Below, piece by piece: positions 18,565-27,929 of a stretch of 38,343 nt of DNA; position 1 is the stretch's first letter, and each line of letters starts with the position of its first letter. Made by a program: the position numbers and the translations under genes. The notes beneath the pieces are model-generated. The model was not told the origin of the DNA and did not search any database. It saw only the letters and a program-made list of their open reading frames with translations. This stretch comes from Verrucomicrobiota bacterium (lineage in GTDB: Bacteria > Verrucomicrobiota > Verrucomicrobiia > Opitutales > Opitutaceae): the NCBI GenBank assembly GCA_030832235.1, contig JAURJO010000110.1, forward strand, positions 1 to 38,343, in the 5' to 3' direction.

Positions 18565-19488
18565 ATGATGCACCGTCGAGATTTTGTACGTTCCCTTGCC
18601 GCCGGCGTCGCCGCGCCCGTCCTGGCGCGCGCGGCTGCGCCCGAACCCTTCCGGCTCCGGCACGTCCTCGCCTCGGCGCTCTACGGCGGGCTGCCGCTTG
18701 GCGACATCCTGCCGGAGGTCGCGAAGGCGGGCGCCGAGGGGATCGACATCTGGTGCAAGGTGCATGGCACGCAGCGCGAGCAGATCGACGCGATGGGTGA
18801 CGACGCGTTCGCCGCGCTGCTCGCCCGCCACCGTGTGCAGCTGACCGCCAGCACGCGTTACCCGCTCGGGCCCTTCGGCCTGCAGCCCGAGATCGCGTGG
18901 CTGCGTCGCCACGGCGGAGGCATCGTCGTGACCGGCAGCCGCGGACCCCGGGCCCCGCAGGGCGCCGAGGCCAAGGTGGCGGTGCGGGCGTTTCTCGAGC
19001 AGATGAAGCCGCACGTCGCCGCGGCGGAGGCCGCGGGCGTGACGATCGCCATCGAGAACCACGGCAGCCAGATGCTGTGTCACCCGGATTCGCTGCGCTG
19101 GTTCGCCGAGCTGAACCGCTCCCGGCACCTCGGCGTCGCCTTCGCGCCGCACCACCTGCACCCGTGGAGTGATGAAATCCCGCGGCTCGTCCGCGACCTC
19201 GGCGCCGGCCAGCTGCCTTTTGTCTACCTGCAGGAGCACAACGAGGGTATCTCGCGGCAGGTGGCCAAGGAGATCGAGCTGCGGCAGCTGCCGGGCTTCG
19301 GCGGCGGCCTCGACTGGCGGCAACTCGTGCGCGCGCTGCGTGACATCCGTTTCAACGGGTGGGTGGAGATTTTCATGCACCCCACGCCGCGCGGCATCCC
19401 GATCCTGCCGACGCTGCCCGAGGTCACCGCCGCGGTGGCGCGCTCCCGCGCCCACATCGACCAATGCCTGCGGGAGGTCGCGGGTTGA
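18565..19488 (+). CDS. Sugar phosphate isomerase/epimerase-like TIM-barrel protein with Tat signal
   Basis: MMHRRDFVRSLAAGVAAPVLARAA Tat signal; AGVTIAIENHGSQML; GWVEIFMHPTPRG typical of the AP endonuclease 2-like isomerase family. Confidence 0.82.
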   Translation: MMHRRDFVRSLAAGVAAPVLARAAAPEPFRLRHVLASALYGGLPLGDILPEVAKAGAEGIDIWCKVHGTQREQIDAMGDDAFAALLARHRVQLTASTRYPLGPFGLQPEIAWLRRHGGGIVVTGSRGPRAPQGAEAKVAVRAFLEQMKPHVAAAEAAGVTIAIENHGSQMLCHPDSLRWFAELNRSRHLGVAFAPHHLHPWSDEIPRLVRDLGAGQLPFVYLQEHNEGISRQVAKEIELRQLPGFGGGLDWRQLVRALRDIRFNGWVEIFMHPTPRGIPILPTLPEVTAAVARSRAHIDQCLREVAG

Positions 19489-21560
19489 AACCATTCCGCC
19501 TCGGGTGGGCCGCGCTGGCGCTGGCGGTGGGCGCGGCCTTGCAAGCGGAGCCGCGCGTCGCGGGGTTTGACCGCTTCCACGCGGCGTCACCCGATGCCGA
19601 GGGTGGCCGCATCCTGTTCAACGAACTCGGCTGCTCCGGTTGTCACGGCGGTGAGACGGGTCTGCCGCCGCGCCGCGGGCCCGACCTCGCCACGGCGACC
19701 TCGCGGGCGCGGGCGGAGTGGTTGCGGGCGTTCATCGCCGATCCGGTGCGGCATCGCCCGGGCACCGCGATGCCCGGCCTGCTGGCCGAGGACAACCGGG
19801 AGCGGGTGGACGCGATCGTGCATTACCTGGGATCGCTCGCGCCCAAGGCTGCCGCCGGCCGCGCAAAGCCGCTGCGGCACATCAATGTCGCGTTCGGGCG
19901 GGAGCTTTACCATGCGCGCGGCTGCGTCGCCTGCCACGCGGCGCGCGGGAACGACGGCCGGTCCGGAGACAAGCCGGCGGCCGCCGGCGGGGCCGCCTTT
20001 CCCGATCTCACCGCCAAATACACGCTCGCCACGCTGGCGGAGTTTCTGCGCGATCCGCTGAAGGCCCGGCCCGACGGGCGCATGCCCCGGATCGAGCTCG
20101 ACGAGCAGGACGCCGTGGACATCGCCGGCTACCTGCTCGGGGCCGAGGGCAGCGACGGTGAGGCGCTGCCGAAATTGGAGGCCTTCCGCCCCGACCCCGC
20201 GCGCGCCGAGGTCGGCAAGGCCCTTGTGCGCGAGGCCCGCTGCGCCGCGTGCCACACCTTGCCCAAGGATGTAGCGACCACGGCGGTTCCGACGCGGAAC
20301 GCGGACGGGGGTTGTCTCGCCGACACTCCGGCGGCTGGTCTGCCTCGCTACGGCTTGAACCTATCCCAGCGTGCGGCGCTGCGGGCGTACCTGGCGGCGC
20401 GTGACGGGGCACTTGCCCCATCGTCGCGCGTCGCGCTCACGTTGGAGGCGCTGAATTGCCTCGCCTGCCACGAGCGGGACGGTCGCGGCGGTCCGGAGGA
20501 GCACCGTCGCGCGTTTTTCGAGGGCGACCCCAATCTGGGTGACGCGGGATCGGTTCCGCCGCCCCTCACGGGAATCGGTCGCAAGCTGCAGCCCGAGTGG
20601 CTGGAGCAGGTTTTGAAGGGCGGCGGCCGGGTGCGGCCCTACCTGAAGACCGCCATGCCCGTCCACGGCACGGCGACGAACGGACTCGCCGCCTTGCTCG
20701 CGGAGGTGGACGGGCGGTCCGAGAAGAACCTGCCACCGGGCGAGGTCGAGGCGGGTCGCAAGCTGCTGGGGTCGCTCGGCGGAGTGAACTGCGTGACCTG
20801 CCATCGCTGGGGGTCGAACGCGTCGCTGGGTATTCAAGGGCCGGATATTTCCGATCTCGCGCGACGACTCCGGCCCGCCTGGCTGCGCGAGTATCTGCTC
20901 GATCCCTCCGCCCACCGCCCTGGCACGCTCATGCCCTCTTTCTGGCCCGGGGGCGTGGCGTCCAACCGCGAGATCCTCGGCGGTGACACGGACCGGCAGA
21001 TCGCCTCGATCCTCGAGTTCGCCCGCGCGGGCAAGGGGCTCCCCGAAGGGATCACCCCGCGGACGGCGGGCGAATTCGAGTTGGTGCCGGGGACACGGCC
21101 CGTCGTGCTCCGAACGTTTCTCGAGGAGGCGGGCACCCACGCGATCCTCGTCGGCTTCCCGGCGGGGGTTCACCTCGCCTACGATGGCCGGGCGGCGCGA
21201 CCGGTGTTCGCGTGGAAGGGCCGGTTCTTCGACGCCTACGGTACCTGGTTCAGTCGGTTCGCGCCATTCGGCAAACCGCTCGGCGACGCGGTCGTGCGTT
21301 GGTCCGCCGCGCCCGGGGCGCCGGCGCGTCGCTTCGACGGCTACCGCCTAGACGCCGGCGGAACGCCCACGTTTCTCCTTTCGATTGACGGGGTGGCCGT
21401 GGAAGACCGGTTCGAGGCGACGCCGCAGGGCCTGCGCCGCACGGTGCGTTGGAATGCGGAGGCCTTGCGTGTGCCCGGGGTTGATCACCCCTCCGGCGTG
21501 ACGGTCACCGAGGAACGCGGCGGTGCACCCGGGAGTCTCTCCTTCCTCTACCAGTGGTGA
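19485..21560 (+). CDS. Multiheme c-type cytochrome (five CxxCH motifs)
   Basis: CSGCH, CVACH, CAACH, CLACH, CVTCH in one ORF; signal peptide MKPFRLGWAALALAVGAALQA from TTG 19485 overlapping upstream stop (alternative ATG 19464). Confidence 0.9.
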   Translation: MKPFRLGWAALALAVGAALQAEPRVAGFDRFHAASPDAEGGRILFNELGCSGCHGGETGLPPRRGPDLATATSRARAEWLRAFIADPVRHRPGTAMPGLLAEDNRERVDAIVHYLGSLAPKAAAGRAKPLRHINVAFGRELYHARGCVACHAARGNDGRSGDKPAAAGGAAFPDLTAKYTLATLAEFLRDPLKARPDGRMPRIELDEQDAVDIAGYLLGAEGSDGEALPKLEAFRPDPARAEVGKALVREARCAACHTLPKDVATTAVPTRNADGGCLADTPAAGLPRYGLNLSQRAALRAYLAARDGALAPSSRVALTLEALNCLACHERDGRGGPEEHRRAFFEGDPNLGDAGSVPPPLTGIGRKLQPEWLEQVLKGGGRVRPYLKTAMPVHGTATNGLAALLAEVDGRSEKNLPPGEVEAGRKLLGSLGGVNCVTCHRWGSNASLGIQGPDISDLARRLRPAWLREYLLDPSAHRPGTLMPSFWPGGVASNREILGGDTDRQIASILEFARAGKGLPEGITPRTAGEFELVPGTRPVVLRTFLEEAGTHAILVGFPAGVHLAYDGRAARPVFAWKGRFFDAYGTWFSRFAPFGKPLGDAVVRWSAAPGAPARRFDGYRLDAGGTPTFLLSIDGVAVEDRFEATPQGLRRTVRWNAEALRVPGVDHPSGVTVTEERGGAPGSLSFLYQW

Positions 21561-23086
21561 ACCTTACTTTCCGGATTTCCGCGGAGATTGCCGGCCGACT
21601 TCGGCGCGCCGGCGCACTGCTGGTGGCGGCCGCCGCATGCGCGTGGGCCGCGGGTCCGGCTTACGTCATCGAGGACATCCTGACGGGCGCCTCCCCGTCG
21701 GCCTCGCGAAGCACGACGTGGAAGCCGGGGGAGGGGCTGGTCCTCGAGGTGGGCGGCATGGATTTTCTGGCCGACGGCCGCCTGGCCGTGGCGATCCGCA
21801 AGGGTGAGGTCTGGATCATCGACGGGCTCTCCGGTGCGGCGCCGGGTGGCGTTCGGGCCAGGCTGTTCGCATCCGGACTGCACGAGCCGCTCGGGCTTTT
21901 GCGCGACGGCGAAGCGCTCCTCGTCGCCCAGCGCACCGAGGTCACCCGTTTGCGCGACACCGATGGCGACGGCGTGGCCGACGAGTACCTCACGGCCGGC
22001 CGCGGGTGGAACGTCTCCGGAGCGTATCACGGTTACGCGTACGGGCCGAAACGCGACGGCGCGGGACGTCTCTGGGTCGCGCTGAATCTCGACCTGGGCG
22101 ACCGCTCCGACAACGACGCCGCGTGGCGCGGCTGGGCGGGTGTGATCGGGGTCGGCGGCGTCTTCGAGCCGATGGCGGCGGGCATGCGTTCGCCGTGCGG
22201 ACTCGGTGCCAACGCGGCCGGGGATATGTTCTGCGTGGACCAGCAGGGCACGTGGATCCCCGCGACGCCGATCTATCACCTGCGGCGCGGCGCGTTCTTC
22301 CTGAACCCGGAGGGGATGAAGTCACAGGAGCGCTCCGACTCGCCGTTGCGGCTTTCGCGGCCCGTGCCGAACCGCGTGCCGTATCCGGAAGCGGTCCGGG
22401 CGGTGCCGGAGATGCGGCCGCCCGCGGTTTGGCTGCCGTACAACAAGCTGGGCCGCAGCGGCACCGATCTCGCGGTGTGCGCGGCCGGCGGCGGTTTCGG
22501 GCCGTTCGACGGGCAGCTTTTCGTGGGCGAGTTCACGGACGCCAAGGTGAGCCGGGTTTTCCTCGAGCAGATCGACGGCGAATACCAGGGCGCGGCGTTC
22601 CCGTTCGTCGCGGGTCTGGCGTCGGGAGTCACCCGGGTCCTTTTTGGTCCGGATCATGCCCTCTATGTCGGGATGACGAGCCGCGGCTGGTCCTCCCTCG
22701 GCACCAAGTCCTACGGGCTGCAGCGGGTGCGGTGGACCGGCGCGACGCCCTTCGCGATCCGCGCGATGCGGGTGACGCCCGGAGGCTTTGAACTCGAGTT
22801 CACGGCTGCGGTCGACCCGGCAACGGCGGGAGATCCGGACGCGTACAGGATGACATCGTACACCTACCTCTACTCAAACGCCTATGGCAGCCCGGAGCTG
22901 GATCCGCTAACCGCGCAGGTGACCAGCGCCGAGGTCTCCGCCGATCGCCTCCGCGTGCGTCTCGTGGTGGAGGGCCGGCGCGAGCTGCACGTGCACGAGC
23001 TTCGTGCCTCGGGGGTCCGCTCCGCCGCCGGCGTCCCTTTGGAACACCCCGACGCCTACTACACGTTGAACCGGATCCCGCGTTGA
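21557..23086 (+). CDS. Glucose/sorbosone dehydrogenase-like beta-propeller protein, exported
   Basis: GEGLVLEVGGMDFLADGRLAVAIRKGEVWIIDG; LHEPLGLLRDGEALLVAQRTEVTRLRDTDGDGVADEY; AAGMRSPCGLGANAAGDMFCVDQQGTWIPATPIYHL. Start GTG overlaps the cytochrome stop (GTGA). Confidence 0.85.
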   Translation: MNLTFRISAEIAGRLRRAGALLVAAAACAWAAGPAYVIEDILTGASPSASRSTTWKPGEGLVLEVGGMDFLADGRLAVAIRKGEVWIIDGLSGAAPGGVRARLFASGLHEPLGLLRDGEALLVAQRTEVTRLRDTDGDGVADEYLTAGRGWNVSGAYHGYAYGPKRDGAGRLWVALNLDLGDRSDNDAAWRGWAGVIGVGGVFEPMAAGMRSPCGLGANAAGDMFCVDQQGTWIPATPIYHLRRGAFFLNPEGMKSQERSDSPLRLSRPVPNRVPYPEAVRAVPEMRPPAVWLPYNKLGRSGTDLAVCAAGGGFGPFDGQLFVGEFTDAKVSRVFLEQIDGEYQGAAFPFVAGLASGVTRVLFGPDHALYVGMTSRGWSSLGTKSYGLQRVRWTGATPFAIRAMRVTPGGFELEFTAAVDPATAGDPDAYRMTSYTYLYSNAYGSPELDPLTAQVTSAEVSADRLRVRLVVEGRRELHVHELRASGVRSAAGVPLEHPDAYYTLNRIPR

Positions 23087-23181
23087 TTGACGGGAGTCGT
23101 TCGGCAAAACACCGCCGCATTTTCACCACGGAGCAACGGCGGCCCCCGTCGCGCTCCCGCCGCACCGTGCGGTTGAGTAAT

Positions 23182-23328
23182 CACGGATGGACGCGGATCG
23201 ACACGGATAAATGGGTATCTTTTGAAGCCGGGGTCCGGCGGCCCAGGAGAATGCCGGCGTCCGTACGGCCGAAGGCTGGCCTGAAGGCGGCGAAGCTGAA
23301 CCGCGGATTTCACGAATGGCGCGGATGA
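23182..23328. repeat. Dispersed intergenic repeat, copy B (family 1)
   Basis: cacggatggacgcggatcgacacggat ... acggccgaagg ... ccgcggatttcacgaatggcgcggatga; matches copy A at 4265-4415 (24/27 and 27/28 in the end boxes by hand count). Confidence 0.75.
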
Positions 23329-23474
23329 GGTAACGGGGCTCAAGCCTCCCGGGATTTTCCGCCGTTCTGTTCGGAACGAGACCGGTCGTGCGGCGCTTCC
23401 GAACCGCTTGGCGGGAGGAATCCTCCGCCCATCCGGGCGAACTCTCCTTCGCCGAGCTTTCGTCGGGCAAACGA

Positions 23475-23538
23475 CCTCGGCTACACCGCATGCCTTTCGT
23501 GACGAGAGTCGTTCCGGTGTTTCCGGATGAGAGGCATC
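23475..23538 (+). repeat. Dispersed repeat family 2, copy 2
   Basis: cctcggctacaccgcatgcctttcgtgacgagagtcgttccggtgtttccggatgagaggcatc; inverted match to 9678-9742. Confidence 0.75.
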
Positions 23539-23566
23539 CCAGGTGGTCGCCGCACCGCCGCGGGCT

Positions 23567-23947
23567 TCACGATTCCTCCGAGCGACGGGTGCGCCACGCG
23601 TCCTTAAGTCCGCGATACAGCGTCACGGCCTTCCGTTGGCGTGGTTCGCCGAACAGTACGCGCAGCGCTCTCGGTAACCGCACGGGCGAGTAGCGGTAGT
23701 CGGAGAAAACGGCGGCGATCGCGTCGATCGAGTTGCAACGGGAGAGCGCACGCACGAGGTCCCATTCCGCGGTGAGCGCGTGGCCCGTCGCAAGGAAGCG
23801 CAGGGTGTCGGCCGCGCGCAGCCGTAACGGAAAGACGCGGCTCCGGATCCTCCAGAGGACTTTTTCTTCGGAGAGTCCGGCTGAGTCGGCCAGCAGGTCG
23901 CGGATCGTGGGGCGATGCACGTCCACGCGGGAAACCGGGGCGTTCAT
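23567..23947 (-). CDS. Small uncharacterised protein (126 aa), translationally coupled to PAS-LuxR regulator
   Basis: MNAPVSRVDVHRPTIRDLLADSAGLSEEKVLWRIRSRVFPLRLRAADTLRFLATGHALTAEWDLVRALSRCNSIDAIAAVFSDYRYSPVRLPRALRVLFGEPRQRKAVTLYRGLKDAWRTRRSEES; ATGA overlap with upstream gene. Confidence 0.6.
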   Translation of the reverse strand: MNAPVSRVDVHRPTIRDLLADSAGLSEEKVLWRIRSRVFPLRLRAADTLRFLATGHALTAEWDLVRALSRCNSIDAIAAVFSDYRYSPVRLPRALRVLFGEPRQRKAVTLYRGLKDAWRTRRSEES

Positions 23948-24582
23948 TGTCTCCGTGGAGACGCGCCCGGGAGGTTGGGGTCCTGCCTCCGGCGCTGCCG
24001 GTGAAGGGTGACGTTGATGGTGTTGGGCTCCACGCCGAGCACCTGGGCGATTTCCTTGGTCGAGTAGCCGAGCGACCGCAGATTGCCGATCATCCCGGAG
24101 CGGGAGAGCCTTTGCGTGGGTGCCGGCTGGGATTGTTGCTCCTGCAGCAGTGTCCCCGCCAGGCGCGAGATGAATTCTTCCTCCGGGCGCACCCCGGAAT
24201 CGGCCGGAACGGTGAGGCCGATGTAATACAGGCACGGCAGGTCGGTTTTGGGACGGATCCGAGCAGCCCAGACTCGCGCGAGAAACTTCTTTCCCGCCTT
24301 GGTCACGTTCTCGAGCTCACCGCACCATCCCGTCGGCGCCGCGGAGATCGCTCGGCGAATTTCGCGGAGTTGCCCTTCTGGAAAATCCCGCCGAACCAGC
24401 AGGCGTGGCGTCAGGCTGAGCACTTCCCGCTCCTCCCAGCCGTAAACCCGCGTGAAGGCTTGGTTCACGTAGACAAGCGTGTTGTCCCGGTTGGCAACGG
24501 TTGCCGAATACGGAAACTCCTCCAGGATCTTTCCCAGCCGAGAACCGCGGATCGCCACGTTCTGCGCACGAATTTCGGGCAT
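23944..24582 (-). CDS. PAS-domain transcriptional regulator with LuxR-type HTH
   Basis: PAS: FPYSATVANRDNTLVYVNQAFTRVYGWEEREVL...GELENVTKAGKKFLARVWAARI; HTH: RLSRSGMIGNLRSLGYSTKEIAQVLGVEPNTINVTLHRQRRR. Alternative TTG start at 24597. Confidence 0.82.
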   Translation of the reverse strand: MPEIRAQNVAIRGSRLGKILEEFPYSATVANRDNTLVYVNQAFTRVYGWEEREVLSLTPRLLVRRDFPEGQLREIRRAISAAPTGWCGELENVTKAGKKFLARVWAARIRPKTDLPCLYYIGLTVPADSGVRPEEEFISRLAGTLLQEQQSQPAPTQRLSRSGMIGNLRSLGYSTKEIAQVLGVEPNTINVTLHRQRRRQDPNLPGASPRRQ

Positions 24583-25255
24583 GTGTTCTGAAGCCAATCT
24601 CTAGCTTTTATGACTGGAAGGATAGGATTCTTACATTGACTTTCATCGGTCGTCCGAGGGGGGAAGGGGTTTCCGGTGATGTCACGCCGGGCAAGGGGCG
24701 TTGCTCCGAATGGAGTTTTGCGACGGTCGCAGGGAGGTGGTTTTTGAATTCGGAGCGGGCAGCACAATTCGGGGCGATTTGCCTCATCGAGGCCACGGGT
24801 GCTCCGGCGTACTCAACAGAGGTTCGACGCGAAGGGTTCCGGAAAGTTTCCGGGCGGCGGGCAGCGACGGATGAACCCGGGATCGTATCGGTTCCTGATG
24901 ATCGTTCAAGGTCCCTTGGTCTGGAATCGCGTGAGGTCGGTCGCGGCGGCGTCACGTTTCGCCGGAGACAGGAAAACCTTCGCCCCCCGGAGCTTCGTTT
25001 CGGCGGCGAGCAAGCTTTCAGGGAGCTGGTCGCGCGGCCTGAGCATAGCTGTTGGAGCAGCGTGTCGCCGGCCTACCTCACGACCGAGGCGCCCCGCCCG
25101 CTGAGGAGCATTCGGCTGAGGTAGCTTTTTTTGGCGGAGCCGGTGACTGCGCTTGCACCGTGCTGGTGTCCGCAGGGCCGGGCGCCGCTTCGATCCGCAC
25201 GCGGGGATTGCCAAGCGCGCGGCTGCTCCTGCTACTGGCGGGCCTGTTTTCGCGC

Positions 25256-26443
25256 ATGTCTTCCGCCGCTTCCGTAACTTCCGCCGTTCCCTCCGGCGCC
25301 AACGCGCGCCTCGGCATCATCGGGGGCGGGCAGCTTGCGCGCATGACCGCGCTTGCGGCCGCGCCTCTGGGGGTGGATGTGACGGTGATCGAGAAGGCGC
25401 CGCTTAGCCCGGGAGCACAGGTCGTGCACCGATCGGTGACGGGCGACTGGTCCGATCCCTTGGTGCTCGCGCGCTTCGCGCAGGGGCTGGACGTGATCAC
25501 CCTGGAGAACGAGTTCATCGACGCCGGACTCCTGCGCGGACTCGAGGAGACGGGGGTGCCGGTTTTCCCGACGTGGGGCACGATGTCGCTCACGCAGGAC
25601 AAGCTCATCCAGAAGCGCACGCTGGCGTCCGCCGGACTGCCGGTGCCGGATTTCCGCGAAGTCGCATCTCCGGCTGATATCGTCGTCGCGGGCGCCGAGT
25701 TCGGGTGGCCGCTGGTGCTCAAAGCCCGGCGCAACGGATACGACGGCAAAGGCAATTTCACCCTTCGTTCGGCGGCCGATGTCCCCGCGGGCTGGGAGAA
25801 GCTCGGCGGCGGGCGCGTCGCGCTCTACGTCGAGGCGTTCTGGCCGTTCCAGTCGGAATTGGCCGCGATCGTGACACGCGGACGCAACGGTGAGTCGGTC
25901 ACTTATCCGGTGGTGGAAACGATCCAGCGCGACCACATCTGTCACGAGGTGCTCGCGCCCGCGCCGGTTGCGGCGTCGATCGCCGCGCGGGCGGCCGATG
26001 TAGCGGGACGCGCGGTCGCGGCGGTGGGCGCCGTGGGGAGCTTCGGTGTCGAGATGTTCCTTTCGGCCGACGGCCGCCTCGCGGTGAACGAGCTTGCGCC
26101 GCGGGTGCACAACTCCGGCCACTACACGATCGAGGGCTGCGTGTGCTCCCAGTTCGAGAACCACGTGCGCGCCGTGCTCGGCTGGCCGCTGGGTCGGCCG
26201 GACCTCGTCGCGCCGGCGGTCGTGATGGTCAACCTGCTCGGCACGCGTTCGGGCACCGGACGCGCGGAAGGCCTCGCGGCGGCCCTCGCGGTCGAGGATG
26301 CCCACGTGCACCTTTACGGCAAGGCGACCGCGGGCGCCGGGCGCAAACTCGGCCACGTCACGGCCCGGGGCCGTGACCTCGCAGAGGCGCGCGAGCGCGC
26401 GCGGCGCGCGGCGGCCGCCATCACCTTCGGAGATTCCTTATGA
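25256..26443 (+). CDS. purK: N5-carboxyaminoimidazole ribonucleotide synthase
   Basis: [96 protein letters not shown]. Confidence 0.96.
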   Translation: MSSAASVTSAVPSGANARLGIIGGGQLARMTALAAAPLGVDVTVIEKAPLSPGAQVVHRSVTGDWSDPLVLARFAQGLDVITLENEFIDAGLLRGLEETGVPVFPTWGTMSLTQDKLIQKRTLASAGLPVPDFREVASPADIVVAGAEFGWPLVLKARRNGYDGKGNFTLRSAADVPAGWEKLGGGRVALYVEAFWPFQSELAAIVTRGRNGESVTYPVVETIQRDHICHEVLAPAPVAASIAARAADVAGRAVAAVGAVGSFGVEMFLSADGRLAVNELAPRVHNSGHYTIEGCVCSQFENHVRAVLGWPLGRPDLVAPAVVMVNLLGTRSGTGRAEGLAAALAVEDAHVHLYGKATAGAGRKLGHVTARGRDLAEARERARRAAAAITFGDSL

Positions 26444-26955
26444 AAAAGAACCCGCGTCCCCTCGTCGGCATCATCATGGGCAGCGACTCGGACTGGCCCA
26501 CCATGGAGGCCGCCTGGCAGGTCTGCACCGAGTTCGGCGTGCCCTGCGAGACGCGCGTGGTCTCGGCTCACCGCACGCCCGACGACATGTTCGAGTACGC
26601 CAAGACAGCCCAGCGGCGCGGGCTGCGGGTGATCATCGCCGGGGCGGGCGGCGCCGCGCACCTGCCCGGCATGGTCGCCAGCCAGACCACGTTGCCGGTG
26701 GTTGGCGTGCCGGTGGAGAGCAAGAGCCTCAAGGGTCTCGATTCGCTGCTTTCGATCGTGCAGATGCCCGGCGGCATCCCCGTCGCCACGGTCGCCATCG
26801 GCGGCGGGCGCAACGCCGGCTTGCTCGCCGTCTCGATCCTGGCGCTGGGCGATGCACGGTTGACCGCCCGTCTCGCGGCCTTCCGCCGGAAGCTCGCGGC
26901 CGAGTCGCGCGCGCGCGGGCGGAAGCTCCAGGGCCGCGTGGCGGGCGTGGTTTGA
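26440..26955 (+). CDS. purE: 5-(carboxyamino)imidazole ribonucleotide mutase
   Basis: [106 protein letters not shown] overlap with purK. Confidence 0.97.
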   Translation: MKKNPRPLVGIIMGSDSDWPTMEAAWQVCTEFGVPCETRVVSAHRTPDDMFEYAKTAQRRGLRVIIAGAGGAAHLPGMVASQTTLPVVGVPVESKSLKGLDSLLSIVQMPGGIPVATVAIGGGRNAGLLAVSILALGDARLTARLAAFRRKLAAESRARGRKLQGRVAGVV

Positions 26956-27001
26956 ACGGCCGACCGGCCGCATCTTTCCTTCCCGGCGAGCGTCTGGCCC
27001 G

Positions 27002-27568
27002 ATGGACGCAATCCCTCGCATGGATGAAACCGCGACGAAAGACTTGGTCGACCTGGTGCGCCGCGCGCAGCGCGGCGACGAGTCGGCTTTGCACGAGCTC
27101 ATCGTCGCCTACCAGAACCGGGTGGCGGGGTTCGTGTTCGCGATCACCAACCGTCGTGACCAGGTGGAGGACCTTTCCCAGCAGGTTTTCATCAAGATGG
27201 TGCGGGCCATCGGTGGTCTGCAGGCGCCTTCCCAGTTTGAGTCGTGGCTGTTCCGACTCGCGCGCAACACCTGCATCGACCAGCTGCGCCGGCAGAAGCT
27301 GCGCCGCATCTTCCTGCCCTTCGCGGAGGAGCACGAGAACATCGCCGAGCCGGCCGGGGCGGTGGACACCGAGGAGCTGGACGCGTTGCGGCATGCGCTC
27401 GCCCAGCTCCGGCCGCAGGACCGCGCATTGCTCGCCCTCGTGCAGGAAGGGCGGAGCCACGCCGAGATCGCCGTGGTCCTCGCGACCAGCGTGGCGGCAG
27501 TGAAGGCTCGCCTGCACCGGGCGCGGGAACATCTTCGTGAGCACTACCAATCCAATCATGAACCCTGA
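27002..27568 (+). CDS. ECF-type RNA polymerase sigma factor
   Basis: Region 2: ALHELIVAYQNRVAGFVFAITNRRDQVEDLSQQVFIKMVRAIGGLQAPSQFESWLFRLARNTCIDQLRRQK; region 4: LRPQDRALLALVQEGRSHAEIAVVLATSVAAVKARLHRAREHLREHY. Alternative start ATG 27020. Confidence 0.94.
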   Translation: MDAIPRMDETATKDLVDLVRRAQRGDESALHELIVAYQNRVAGFVFAITNRRDQVEDLSQQVFIKMVRAIGGLQAPSQFESWLFRLARNTCIDQLRRQKLRRIFLPFAEEHENIAEPAGAVDTEELDALRHALAQLRPQDRALLALVQEGRSHAEIAVVLATSVAAVKARLHRAREHLREHYQSNHEP

Positions 27569-27929
27569 GGAAAAAGCCTGGGACGATCTGCGGGCCGCCG
27601 CTTCCTCTCGGCTCCGGCCGGGCTTCGCCCGCGGCGTCCTGCGGGCGGCCCGCGGGCCGGGCGCGGGCGCGTGGGTCGCGCTGCGGAGTTCCGCCGCGGC
27701 CTGCCTGCGGCCCGGTTTCGCCGCGCGGGTCGTGCGCGCCGCGCGCGCCGCCGCGGCCGGGCCGTCCTACGCCAGCCAGCTGGCCTTGAGCGCCGTCACC
27801 GCCGCCCTGTGCCTCGCGGCAGTGCTGCTCCTGCATCAGCGCAACCAGCGGCTGGCCGACGAACGCAACCTCGCCGAGTGGCGCGCCATCGTGGCGTTCG
27901 CCCAGGAGATCGACGTGCACGGACGATGA
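27558..27929 (+). CDS. Small single-TM protein with tandem 31-aa repeat; candidate anti-sigma factor
   Basis: MNPEEKAWDDLRAAASSRLRPGFARGVLRAARGPGAGAWVALRSSAAACLRPGFAARVVRAARAAAAGPSYASQLALSAVTAALCLAAVLLLHQRNQ...; overlaps the sigma factor stop. Confidence 0.7.
   Translation: MNPEEKAWDDLRAAASSRLRPGFARGVLRAARGPGAGAWVALRSSAAACLRPGFAARVVRAARAAAAGPSYASQLALSAVTAALCLAAVLLLHQRNQRLADERNLAEWRAIVAFAQEIDVHGR

Noticed and set aside
24501-25124. 207-aa + ORF and 24608-24955/24906-25214 minus ORFs upstream of purK
   Set aside because: Mutually overlapping, biased composition, no domain or coupling evidence.
26956-26980. cggcc-gacc-ggccg hairpin after purE
   Set aside because: Five-bp stem with an interrupted U tract; too weak to call a terminator.
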